Of a stretch of DNA of 64,000 nucleotides, positions 45,723-57,200 are shown in pieces. Each line of letters opens with the position of its first letter. The first letter of the stretch is position 1. The stretch covers positions 36,202,932-36,266,931 of the forward strand of contig NC_069132.1 of NCBI RefSeq assembly GCF_026914265.1, in the 5' to 3' direction. A program made the translations under genes and the position numbers. This DNA comes from Mya arenaria (taxonomy: Eukaryota > Mollusca > Bivalvia > Myida > Myidae). The notes under the pieces are model-generated. The model worked only from the letters and a program-made list of their open reading frames with translations. It did not search any database and was not told where the DNA came from.

Positions 45723-45828
45723 CATTTCGTGCCAATTCAATTGAACATTGCACCGATGCATCAGTATGTTGTATAGAGGCGTGTCGGGTCTGTGGCGTTG
45801 ATACAATCACTGATTTATTATTACCAAG
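45676..45828 (-). CDS. Possible extra 3' exon downstream of Rab B
   Basis: A 50-codon open stretch begins after a weak acceptor-like AAAAG and ends NDVMEWTDLGAE then TGA. Its frame would be compatible with exon 6 (phase 0). It carries no G5 motif and no lipid or membrane anchor. Most of it is missing from unit 1, where only the last ~19 codons align and the frame is interrupted upstream. It could be a third terminal exon, part of another gene, or chance. Confidence 0.2.
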   Translation of the reverse strand, partial: LGNNKSVIVSTPQTRHASIQHTDASVQCSIELARNARVNDVMEWTDLGAE

Positions 45829-46012
45829 CTTTTAATGCAGACCGTCATTCACACAAAGTGGGTCTCGCTATTACTTGTTGTACATCTCACATTAAAATCT
45901 TAGCAGAGCATTTTTATATCTACATTTTGAGCCGCACATACTTACGTTTTGGTATAAGTAATAAATAGATTTATATCTGTAAGTCATATCACATATTATT
46001 TTTTTATGAAAA

Positions 46013-46095
46013 AGTACAGAAACAATTAAGCTCAGTAGCCAAAAGTTTAAACATAAGCCCTGTTTAATGGCAGAGGGTAAACGCCAAAGATAATC
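46013..46095. repeat. ~83-bp interspersed repeat shared with 3808-3893
   Basis: Both copies contain GCTCAGTAGCCAAAAGTTTA and GGGTAAACGCCAAAGA in the same order. It is absent from the paralogous place in unit 1, so it arrived after the duplication or was lost there. Confidence 0.65.
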
Positions 46096-46321
46096 AGATT
46101 GCACATACGTCCCATTCCAGATAGTTCAATCGATTTCCATTAATAACAGTTTTCTAATGCCTTCTTTTCCAACGCAAGGTAACAAAACACATTTTAGATC
46201 CAGCCATTGACGGGTTGTTATTATTAACATAAACTGTTGTCAAATTACTTTCCAACGTTATCATTTGACATGCATCCATATAGCCATGTATTGGCGGAGA
46301 AACCTAACGGTGATCTCCGAC

Positions 46322-46522
46322 TCAGCAGCTGCACTCCCAAAATGTCCCGGTGGACATCGGTTTCCCATCCGAGAGTTTTACAGGATCAGTCCTCCTGGTG
46401 AAGCCGCCCTTGTCAAACGCCTGCTTCATATCAGCCGTCATAGTAAGGAATGCCTGTTCCACGTTGGTCGAGGTACGAGCGCTTGTCTCTAGATACGGGG
46501 CGCAAAGCCGGTCTGCCAGACC
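46322..46522 (-). CDS. Rab B terminal exon a: prenylation-type CSC tail
   Basis: Acceptor gacttcag is followed by 66 codons: G5 motif ETSAR, the Rab1-like [11 protein letters not shown], a linker and the end FWECSC. A terminal CXC is the usual double-geranylgeranyl signal of Rabs. The homologous exon of gene A ends CGC. This is the distal of the two terminal exons. Confidence 0.9.
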   Translation of the reverse strand, partial: GLADRLCAPYLETSARTSTNVEQAFLTMTADMKQAFDKGGFTRRTDPVKLSDGKPMSTGTFWECSC

Positions 46523-49500
46523 CTGAAGTCACCATCACTTGTTAGTTAAATCATACGTGTTACTGGTTCTTTTATTAACAATAAAACACGTTTACACACC
46601 AAGCCAGTCCACCAGCTCCTAAAGTCGCCATAACATATTGTTTAAATTTTAATATATGTGAAACATAATCATTTTCGGGGTGTTCGGAGTATGTGTAGTA
46701 GCTGTTGGTATGGTTATCCGTTCGTTTGCATAACATGATTAAATACATTCCGGCAATGGGAATGCTAATAAATGCACGATAACTTAAAAGTGAATATGAC
46801 CAAACAGTTCTAAATTACAACTAATGCTTTGGTCATTGATCTGTATGCAATCGTCGATACTTCGGCGTTCTGGAACATGTTTGTGGGAAGACATCGTATC
46901 CACAGCAACCTAGGCACGAGAGGACAAAGAACAATATCCCACCTAGTATACAACTACCGACATTAGAACAGCACTGCCTAGCCGACCACTTTTCGGAAAT
47001 CGATCTCCTTTTTATTCTGTCCGGTGTGGGAGTAATTGGAGGATCGTGTAAAATAGTGTCATTAAAATGCTTTATGTCTTTTACTAAAGTGTTAAATACA
47101 TAAGAAATGTTGTGGGTATCTTTGGCGCTGCTTTCGATGTAAACAATCCCAAGACGGTCTGCAAGATCCTTAATGAAACCAAAAAGATATTACAATGGTA
47201 AAACAATGCAAATATCGTTTGCAGACTGAATATCTATAAATTATATTCAAGAAGGTACATAATTATATATAACATATGAGTATTCGTGCATAATTATTAA
47301 CCAGCAGCATTCTTTTTGAGTGGCCATTTTTTACTAACCGGAACCTTGATTCAGAAGAATAAGGTCAAGTTTCAAAGAAATTTGATAATTACTTACTTTT
47401 CCCATCTCGAAGGTGACCACGCGCTTATCCTTGAGATCCGACTTGTTGCCCACGAGGAGTTTCACCACGTGACTTCCGCCATATTGGTCCACGTCCTTCA
47501 TCCAGCGCGCCACGTTCTGGAACGTCTCCTGGAAAAAGCAATGTGAATAATTCCCGTACCAAAAGAGTTGAATATTACAAGTGCTACCAGGGATGACGTT
47601 CAGCAACGATATGTTTTAAGAGTAACGGTTAAAAATGTTGTAAGTGGCCGGCAAAGGAATTGTCGACGCTCTAAAGTTATAACTTATCACGATTTGTGCC
47701 AGTCTGTCTAATCGTATGACGGTTTTTACATTTGTTAGTTTCAATGGTATTTCATAATTTCATACGGAATGAATGCAACCAGCAGTCAATGTATATAAAT
47801 TGGGCGTGGCTTTTTAAAAGCGGGTACGAGGTAGTTTACGTACCAGGTCAATAAAGTTGAAGATGATCATGACTTCGTTGAACACCAATAAAAGGCCATG
47901 GTGGCACAAAATTATATAAATATATATAAGAAAACCTACCATTTCAGTGGGGTCGAATACGATGATTACTCCATGGGTACCCCGACAGAAGGTTTTGGTG
48001 ATTTTGTTAAGGGAACGAGGTAGTTTACGAACCATGTCAATGAAGTTGAAGACGATCATGACTTTGATGACCACCAATAAAATGCCATGTCGGCACAAAA
48101 TTATATAAGTGTATACAAGAAAACCTAACATGTCAGTGAGGTCGAATACGATGATGACTCCATGGGTACCCCGACAGAAGGTTTTGGTGATTTTGTTAAG
48201 GATACGAGATAGTTTACGAACCATGTCAATGAAGTTGAAGACGATCATGACTTTGTTGACCAACAATAAAAGGCCATGGTGGTTCAAAATTATATATGTG
48301 TATATAAGAAAACTAACCATGTCAGTGAGGTCGAATACGATGATAACTCCATGGGTACCCCTGTAGAAGGCCTTGGTGATCGTGTTGAAGCGCTCTTGGC
48401 CCGCAGTGTCCCACTGGAGGAGCAAGAAGACAAACGTTGGAAAAATAATATTTGTTCAATGTTTGAGAAATTATGCAACAGACATCAGTTCAGAATTGAC
48501 GCACATCTGCTTTAACAATCTTTAAAATGTTCATCATTCGCCGAATTGATATGTTATATGGGTATTAAATTTCCGTGTCTTTTTATTCAAACTAACGTGC
48601 TTCCCTTTATTTTAATTTCCGTGTGTAAGATTTATGACATAATTTACCTGCATGAGTTTCATTACCTGCATATATATATAAGAATGCAATGATGTTTGAT
48701 GTACATTATTAAAATTTAAAAAAAAACAGATTCTTTTTTATTTACCATATTGAGTTTTATGATTTTCCCATCCATGTCTAATGTTCTGATTTTCTGAAAG
48801 CAAAAACGCATGTGGTCATAAATAGGAAGTAACCCATGATTTAACAAGCATGCACTGCACTAAACTTGTCCACCTTTTCTTTAACGTTGATTGTTTATTG
48901 GTGTACTAACATTGAAATGTCTTTTACAAGTATGTGCTGTAATAATAATGATTTTTATGATATTTCAAAAATAGTTTTAATTAAAGTGCTTGTTTTAATA
49001 CCAAATGTAAGGTTCATTTACTCACAAAGTCCACTCCGATCGTGCTGATGTGATGTTCCGTGAACGTATCATCCTGAAATAAATGAGTTTGAGCGTTTAA
49101 TGATTTTTAATAAAACAACCTAACACAAGAAATACAATTTATAAAATGTGTTTTAAGTTCATAAACTCATTTTCATGAAATATATGTATATTATAAAATA
49201 AACGTATTCTACAATTTATTGAAAGTCATCTCTTTATTGGTGTGAATGTTTCATCTAGTATCCCCTAATAATATTATGCTCCCTGGGAAGTCCATATGTC
49301 CTGTTTATAACCTGCCATGCTCCCTGTGAGTTGTTTATAACCTGCCATGCTCCGTCTGAGTTGTATATAACCTGCCATGCTCCCTGTGAGTTGTTTATAA
49401 CATGTCTTGCTCCCTGGGAGTTATATATAACCTGCCATGCTCCCTTGGAGTTGTATATAACCTGCCATGCTCCCTGTGAGTTGTTTATAACATGTCTTGC

Positions 49501-52449
49501 TCCCTGGGAGTTATATATAACCTGCCATGCTCCCTGTGAAGTGTATATAACCTGCCTGAACTCCCTGGGAGTTGTGTATAATAACCTGTCTTTCTCTATG
49601 GGAGTTGTATATAGCCTGGCATGCTCTATGGGAATTGTATATAGCCTGGCATGCTCTCTGGGAGTTGTATATAACCTGGCATGCTCTCTGGGAGTTGTAT
49701 ATAGCCTGGCATGCTCTCTGGGAGTTGTATATAACCTGGCATGCTCCCTGTGAGTTGTTTATAACATGTCTTGCTCCCTGGGAGTTATATATAACCTGCC
49801 ATGCTCTCTTGGAGTTGTATATAACCTGGCATGCTCTCTGGGAATTGTATATAACATGTCTTGCTCCCTGGGAGTTATATATAACCTGCCATGCTCTCTG
49901 GGAATTGTTTATAACATGTCTTGCTCCCTGGGAGTTATATATAACCTGCCATGCTCTCTGGGAATTGTTTATAACATGTCTTGCTCCCTGGGAGTTATAT
50001 ATAACCTGCCATGCTCTCTTGGAGTTGTATATAACCTGGCATGCTCCCTGTGAGTTGTTTATAACATGTCTTGCTCCCTGGGAGTTATATATAACCTGCC
50101 ATGCTCTCTTGGAGTTGTATATAACCTGGCATGCTCTCTGGGAATTGTATATAACCTGGCATGCTCTCTGGGAATTGTATATAACCTGCCTTAACTCCCT
50201 GGGAGTTGTGTATAACCTAGCATGCTCTCTGGGAATTGTATATAACCTAGCATGCTCTCTGGGAATTGTATATAACCTAGCATGCTCTCTGGGAGTTGTA
50301 TATAACCTAGCATGCTCTCTGGGAGTTGTATATAACGTAGCATGCTCTCTGGGAGTTGTATATAACCTAGCATGCTCTCTGGGAATTGTATATAACCTAG
50401 CAAGCTCTCTGTGAGTTTTATATAGCCTGGCATGCTCTCTGGGAATTGTATATAACCTAGCAAGCTCTCTGGGAGTTTTATATAGCCTGGCATGCTCTCT
50501 GGGAATTGTATATAACCTAGCATGCTCTCTGGGAATTATATATAACCTAGCAAGCTCTCTGGGAGTTTTATATAGCCTGGCATGCTCTCTGGGAATTGTA
50601 TATGACCTAGCAAGCTCTCTGTGAGTTTTATATAGCCTGGCATGCTCTCTGGGAATTGTATATAACATAGCAAGCTCTCTGGGAGTTGTATATAACCTGG
50701 CATGCTCTCTGGGAATTGTATATAACCTGGCATGCTCTCTGGGAATTGTATATAGCCTGGCATGCTCTCTGTGAATTGTATATAACCTGGCATGCTCTCT
50801 GGGAATTGTATATAGCCTGGCATGCTATCTGGGAATTGTATATAACCTGCCTTAACTCCCTGGGAGTTGTGTATAACCTAGCATGCTCTCTGGGAGCTGT
50901 ATATAGCCTGCCATGCTCCATGGGTGTTGTATATAACCTTTTTTTCTCCAAGGGAGCTGTATATAACCTGTGTATTACCTGTCGTGCTCACAGGGAGCTG
51001 TATATAACCTGTGTATTACCTGTCGTGCTCACAGGGAGCTGTATATAACCTGTGTATTACCTGTCGTGCTCACAGGGAGCTGTATATAACCTGTGTATTA
51101 CCTGTCGTGCTCACAGGGAGCTGTATATAACCTGTGTACTACCTGTCGTGCTCACAGGGAGCTGTATATAACCTGTGTATTACCTGTCGTGCTCACAGGG
51201 AGCTGTATATAACCTGTGTATTACCTGTCGTGCTCACAGGGAGCTGTATATGACCTGTGTATTACCTGTCGTGCTCACAGGGAGCTGTATATAACCTGTG
51301 TATTACATGTCGTGCTTACAGGGAGCTGTATATAACCTGTGTATTACCTGTCGTGCTTACAGGGAGCTGTATATAACCTGTGTATTACCTGTCGTGCTCA
51401 CAGGGAGCTGTATATAACCTGTGTATTACCTGTCGTGCTCACAGGGAGCTGTATATAACCTGTGTATTACCTGTCGTGCTCACAGGGAGCTGTATATAAC
51501 CTGTTTTGCTCCCAGGAAATAATAACAGTCATGGAAGTCAAAGGTGAGATTCATGGCGCTATAACTCTTCTCCTCCGTAGAGGTGAGGTTGAGGGAAGAA
51601 GGCGTGGTTGGGGCGGGAATCGTTTGAGGCGTTTGGGTATGGGTACTTACGGCGTATCTTAGCAGGAGGTTGGACTTGCCCACACCCGAGTCACCGATAA
51701 TCAGAAGCTTGAATAACAGGTCACTGCAAAGTAATAAGAGTTTTGAGAAATGCTAAATCTAGTTAGAACATAAATTGGAACACAATAGAACAGATAATCT
51801 ATTAACCAGAATGTCATATATAGACCCATGTTGCTGAATATACGACCAATACAAACTTTCATTCGTCTATGATTATCATTTTTAAAGATCGAAATTACAA
51901 TCAAAATAAAAACAAATACGTCTAAAATTTAAAAAAGAAAATGTCGATATATTGCATACTTAAGTTTAAATGTCTTTTAAGTACCTTTTGAATGCTGTTT
52001 TAACAACTTCTTTCAGGTAAGAAGTCCTTGAATAGACTTAAAAGCGTCACTATCAATATGTGTTAATCTTAACCCATAATACTGTATAACAGTTGGTATA
52101 TATTATGGCCGCGTGATGTCATGTCTGATAACCTCTTTTGAAACAGGTTTTAGTGTACAACATAATATTTTGTCGTATACTCATACATTAATAATTTCTT
52201 ACCTATTATCCCAAAGGGTATTTCATTATAAATAACCTTAATCCATCATCGGATATTAAGTTGTTTTTAAATTCTTTGAACAATAAACATAGAAAAAAAA
52301 CATTTATATAAACTAAACTCTTACCCATCAATAAATAACTATCAAATTATAAGAACCCATCAATAAATAACTATCAGATTAAAAGATATAATAACTCACT
52401 TTTCCAATAGCCTATTGTCGTATGTTCCATTTTCAGTTTTGGTAGTCAT
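46322..52449 (-). CDS. Rab1-like small GTPase, gene B, with two alternative terminal exons
   Basis: Shared minus-strand exons: 52400-52449 (start ATG), 51651-51723, 49026-49073, 48746-48793, 48318-48413, 47397-47528. They join in phase 0 either to 46322-46522 (215 aa, CSC tail) or to 46833-47168 (260 aa, hydrophobic tail). All G motifs are intact: GDSGVGKS (27-34), switch I Thr52 in [15 protein letters not shown] (74-80), NKSD (133-136), and G5 at 162-165 (TSAR or SSAK). Neighbouring residues such as [14 protein letters not shown] and [10 protein letters not shown] place it near Rab1. Rab1-type proteins act in ER-Golgi traffic (family knowledge); the role of this paralogue is not known. Intron 2 is swollen by minisatellites, and intron 5 carries partial copies of exon 5. 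Confidence 0.93.
46571..46576 (-). promoter_or_regulatory. Candidate poly(A) signal between the two Rab B terminal exons
   Basis: The minus strand reads AATAAA, 257 nt beyond the stop of the hydrophobic-tail exon and upstream of the CSC exon. This is the position needed for an alternative last exon ended by its own polyadenylation site. Confidence 0.4.
46833..47168 (-). CDS. Rab B terminal exon b: G5 motif plus C-terminal membrane anchor
   Basis: An acceptor ending ATTAAG opens 111 codons. The first part completes the GTPase fold (DLADRLG, then G5 ESSAK). A linker with basic residues DRIKRRS leads to a dicysteine QCC, then one hydrophobic segment of about 20 residues (221-240 of the full protein, [20 protein letters not shown]) and a 20-residue polar tail ending HTDQ. 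There is no CXC or CC at the C-terminus. The predicted product would be anchored by a transmembrane helix in place of prenyl groups, with possible palmitoylation at the cysteines (inference). Confidence 0.75.
   Translation of the reverse strand, partial: DLADRLGIVYIESSAKDTHNISYVFNTLVKDIKHFNDTILHDPPITPTPDRIKRRSISEKWSARQCCSNVGSCILGGILFFVLSCLGCCGYDVFPQTCSRTPKYRRLHTDQ
47820..48252 (-). pseudogene. Tandem partial copies of Rab B exon 5 inside intron 5
   Basis: Units of ~185 bp repeat the second half of exon 5 and part of its intron: about 48127-48252, 47938-48062 and a short 47820-47872. They read on in one frame with exon 5 through 47814. Each has [17 protein letters not shown] and IVFNFID-like pieces and donor-like GT sites (one is GTAGGT), but no clear acceptor. 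Confidence 0.75.
49290..50940. repeat. 30-bp minisatellite in Rab B intron 2, ~55 copies
   Basis: The unit is CATGCTCTCTGGGAATTGTA plus TATAACCTAG with variants. The period is a multiple of three, so frames on both strands stay open (for example 385 codons on the minus strand, a 10-residue repeat such as [10 protein letters not shown]). The array is absent from intron 2 of Rab A. Confidence 0.95.
50941..51510. repeat. 41-bp minisatellite adjoining the 30-bp array
   Basis: About 13 highly uniform units with GGGAGCTGTATATAACCTGT, GTATTACCTGTCGTGCTCAC, A. It shares GGGAG-TGTATATAACCTG with the 30-bp unit, so it probably arose from that array by enlarging the unit. Confidence 0.95.
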
Positions 52450-52551
52450 GGTTATTTTCTTAATATAAATAAGTAAAGGCTTGACTCTTGTTCGATCCTA
52501 TACCAACGATTTTTCTAATATTAATATTAAAAAACACTGACATCTGATCGG

Positions 52552-52560
52552 TATATATAT
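52552..52560 (-). promoter_or_regulatory. TATA-like box of Rab B
   Basis: TATATATAT lies about 103 bp upstream of the start codon at 52449, in the same context as the one upstream of Rab A. Confidence 0.5.
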
Positions 52561-52689
52561 TTGTTTGCGGTATTGCTCAACTTGACGTTGCGAAGTTTAA
52601 ACACTCGTATTTACTGTACGTGGTCGATATGACTTGGCGGTGTTAGTCAGAGGGTTTACCAAAACTAAACATAGCCATTACGGGTAAAT

Positions 52690-54260
52690 ATCCTTATATC
52701 GATTGTTTGTACATTTACTAGTCCCAAATAATGAAGGTAAACCAAAATGCTTAAATTTTATTTTTGAAAGTAAAATTATGGAATACACGAAGGAAAATTT
52801 ATGACATATTCTTACTAAGATATAAAAGAAGTTACTTCTGAATATAGTTTTCATAGCATAGTTCGATTCATAGTACTGATTCAATGAACTTTTTATATCT
52901 TTAGCCAGCTTTTAAAAAGGACCGGGTCGCGCAGAAAAAGGGCAGTGTTCTAAGGGATAAGAGGCCACATTGTATTGGGATGTAAAGAACGTAAATATTA
53001 TAAAATTGACAAAAAAATAGAAATGTGTTTATTATTTTAGTTTTTTTTAGTTTTGAACAACTGCCAGATAAATTAGATTTGTTTTTTTTTAAATTTATGA
53101 CCACATATTTTTTTTAAACAAAACAGGAAATTGTTTTCATTATCTAACGCAATCAGGTCTGAGAAAGGAAAAGGCTGCATTAGGGCCGAGGGTGCTACCA
53201 AAAGAAAAAAGAACAGGGTGCAGCACCGCTGCCAACTTAAACCCTATTTTAGGTCCGCACGTAAGTATTTACGAAAAAGTAAGAACTTAAATTAAAGTCG
53301 CAATAACTATTACTACATGTAATGATATAATTATAGACTTTTGAAACATGATCCAACGTGCATCAAATGTACAATGCACATACATGCATTCTATATTCAC
53401 TAGAGATTTAAATGAGTTAAATGGGGAAAGATAATATTGCTAAACCGTGTTTATTTATAGTTTAGAAAACTTAACTTATATGAAAAATGACTAACATGAC
53501 CATAAACAAACAAAAATGACTTCATTTACTTAAATCTTCGGTCAGATTCTTTATGTTTAAAGTTATTCGGAACATTCACTTTTGTACTCTGCTTTCCATG
53601 AAATCGCATTAATAATGTATTTCAAAAGCTACAAAAATGGCAATACTTGTGAACTATGGGTCGATTTTTCAGAACTTTGTTAAGGTTATCAACGTGATTA
53701 ATAGCATCGCTGTTAACTTTAAAAGGTGAAATAGGCTATGATGAGCTCCTATATTTCAATAAAAAGTAAAGCTAAAACTTTGTCCCTTATCTAGTTAGGA
53801 ACACTGCACAGCAAAAGTGTATTCATGAAACTTCCAGGACAACACAAATTTGACAGTTAACGACGATGATTTTTAACAACGTTGTTAACTTTAACAAGTG
53901 AACGGTTCTGAGGGTTGTATTTTTATGTCAATATCGGAGAATAGGATACGCTCAAAATGCGACATACCGGACTTGGATTGCTTTAATATTTTTGAGGGAG
54001 ACCCCCCCCCCCCCCCCCCCACGCCAACTGTTTAAACCATTTTATTTTTTGTTTTGATGGAGTGGCGCATGCCAAACTGGAGCGTCCCTAAGTTACGCCC
54101 CTTTCCAACGTCGTCAATATCTGGATCCGCCTCTTTCAACCTTCTGTGGATTGTCAAGTAGTTATGCATTTGAAAGGAAAAAATATCCACTGAGCATCTA
54201 CATGTAGCTAATTCTTCTGCGTGTTGGTGTTAAAAAAAGGGTACACGCATTTAGTAGCGT
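52690..54260. other. Intergenic, no gene seen
   Basis: AT-rich. It includes a C-run at 54003-54020 and a GTTAACAACGTTGTTAACTT-like palindromic stretch near 53870-53890. The last ~100 bp match the sequence before satellite 1. No exon recognised. Confidence 0.4.
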
Positions 54261-57200
54261 GCCCCTATATTGGTCTGCTCACAATATGCAGACTAGAGTT
54301 TCTACGTATATGTAATATGTATCGATGTAGGTTTGCCCACAATAGGCAGACCACAGTTTCTACGTACATGTATATGTAATATGTATCGTTGTAGGTCTGC
54401 TCACAATATGCAGACCACAGTTTCTACGTATACAGTATGTATCGATGTCGGTTCGCACACAATATGCAGACCACAGTTTCTACGTATACAGTATGTATCG
54501 ATGTAGGTCTGCTCACAATATGCAGACCACAGTTTCTACGTATACGGTATGTATCGATGTAGGTCTGCCCACAATATGCAGGCCACAGTTTCTACGTGTA
54601 CAGTATGTATTGATGTAGGTCTGCCCACAATATGCAGGCCACAGTTTCTACGTATACGGTATGTATCGATGTAGGTCTGCCCACAATATGCAGACCACAG
54701 TTTCTACGTATACAGTATGTATCGATGTCGGTCTGTCCACAATATGCCGACCACAGTTTCTACGTATACGGTATGTATCGATGTAGGTCTGCCCACAATA
54801 TGCAGACCACAGTTTCTACGTATACAGTATGTATCGATGTAGGTCTGCCCACAATATGCAGACCACAGTTTCTACGTATACAGTATGTATCGATGTAGGT
54901 CTGCCCACAATATGCAGGCCACAGTTTCTACGTATACAGTATGTATCGATGTCGGTCTGTCCACAATATGCCGACCACAGTTTCTACGTATACGGTATGT
55001 ATCGATGTAGGTCTGCCCACAATATGCAGGCCACAGTTTATACGTGTACAGTATGTATTGATGTAGGTCTGCCCACAATATGCAGGCCACAGTTTCTACG
55101 TATACGGTATGTATCGATGTAGGTCTGCCCACAATATGCAGACCACAGTTTCTACGTATACAGTATGTATCGATGTCGGTCTGTCCACAATATGCCGACC
55201 ACAGTTTCTACGTATACGGTATGTATCGATGTAGGTCTGCCCACAATATGCAGGCCACAGTTTCTACGTATACAGTATGTATCGATGTCGGTCTGCCCAC
55301 AATATGCAGGCCACAGTTTCTACGTATACAGTATGTATCGATGTAGGTCTGCCCACAATATGCAGGCCACAGTTTCTACGTATACAGTATGTATCGATGT
55401 CGGTCTGCCCACAATATGCAGGCCACAGTTTCTACGTATACAGTATGTATCGATGTAGGTCTGCCCACAATATGCAGACCACAGTTTCTACGTATACGGT
55501 ATGTATCGATGTCGGTCTGCCCACAATATGCAGGCCACAGTTTCTACGTATACGGTATGTATCGATGTAGGTCTGCCCACAATATGCAGGCCACAGTTTC
55601 TAAGTATACAGTATGTATCAATGTCGGTCTGTCCACAATATGCAGGCCACAGTTTCTACGTATACGGTATGTATCGATGTAGGTCTGCCCACAATATGCA
55701 GACCACAGTTTCTACGTATACAGTATGTATCGATGTCGGTCTGTCCACAATATGCCGACCACAGTTTCTACGTATACAGCATTTATCGTTGTTGGTCTGC
55801 TCACAATATGCAGACCAATGTTTCTAAGTATACAGTATGTATCAATGTCGGTCTGTCCACAATATGCAGATCACAGTTTCTACGAATACAGTATGTATCG
55901 ATGTCGGTCTGTCCACAATATGCCGACCACAGTTTCTACGTATACAGCATTTATCGTTGTTGGTCTGCTCACAATATGCAGACCAATGTTTCTAAGTATA
56001 CAGTATGTATCAATGTCGGTCTGTCCACAATATGCAGGCCACAGTTTCTACGTATACAGTATGTATCGATGTAGGTCTACCCACAATATGCAGACCACAG
56101 TTTCTACGTATACAGTATGTATCAATGTCGGTCTGTCCACAATATGCAGACCACAGTTTCTACGTATATGTAATATGTATCGATGTAGGTCTGCTCACAA
56201 TATGCAGACCACAGTTTCTACGTATACAGTATGTATTGATGTAGGTCTGCCCACAATAGGCAGATTAGAGTTTCTACGTGTATGTAACATGTATCGATGT
56301 AGGTCTGCTCACAATATGCAGACCACAGTTTCTACGTATACAGTATGTATTGATGTAGGTCTGCCCACAATATGCAGACCAGAGTTTCTACGTATATGTA
56401 ATATGTATCGATGTAGGTCTGCTCACAATATGCAGACCACAGTTTCTACGTATACAGTATGTATTGATGTAGGTCTGCCCACAATATGCAGATTAGAGTT
56501 TCTACGTATATGTAATATGTATCGATGTAGGTCTGCTCACAATATGCAGACCACAGTTTCTACGTATACAGTATGTATTGATGTAGGTCTGCCCACAATA
56601 TGCAGACCAGAGTTTCTACGTATATGTAATATGTATCGATGTAGGTCTGCTCACAATATGCAGACCACAGTTTCTACGTATACAGTATGTATTGATGTAG
56701 GTCTGTCCACAATATGCAGATCACAGTTTCTACGTATACAGTATGTATCGATGTAGGTCTACCCACAATATGCAGACCACAGTTTCTACGTATACAGTAT
56801 GTATCAATGTCGGTCTGTCCACAATATGCAGACCACAGTTTCTACGTATACAGTATGTATCGATGTAGGTCTACCCACAATATGCAGACCACAGTTTCTA
56901 CGTATATGTAATATGTATCGATGTAGGTCTGCTCACAATATGCAGACCACAGTTTCTACGTATACAGTATGTATTGATGTAGGTCTGCCCACAATAGGCA
57001 GATTAGAGTTTCTACGTGTATGTAACATGTATCATTGTAGGTCTGCTCACAATATGCAGTTCACAGTTTCTACGTATACAGTATGTATCGATGTCGGTCC
57101 GCACACAATATGCAGACCACAGTTTCTACGTATACAGTATGTATCGATGTCGGTCCGCACACAATATACAGACCACAGTTTCTACGTATACAGCATGTAT

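Noticed and set aside
49511-50668. 385-codon minus-strand ORF and 280-codon plus-strand ORF
   Set aside because: Both are products of the 30-bp period, open on both strands. No conserved protein family is visible.
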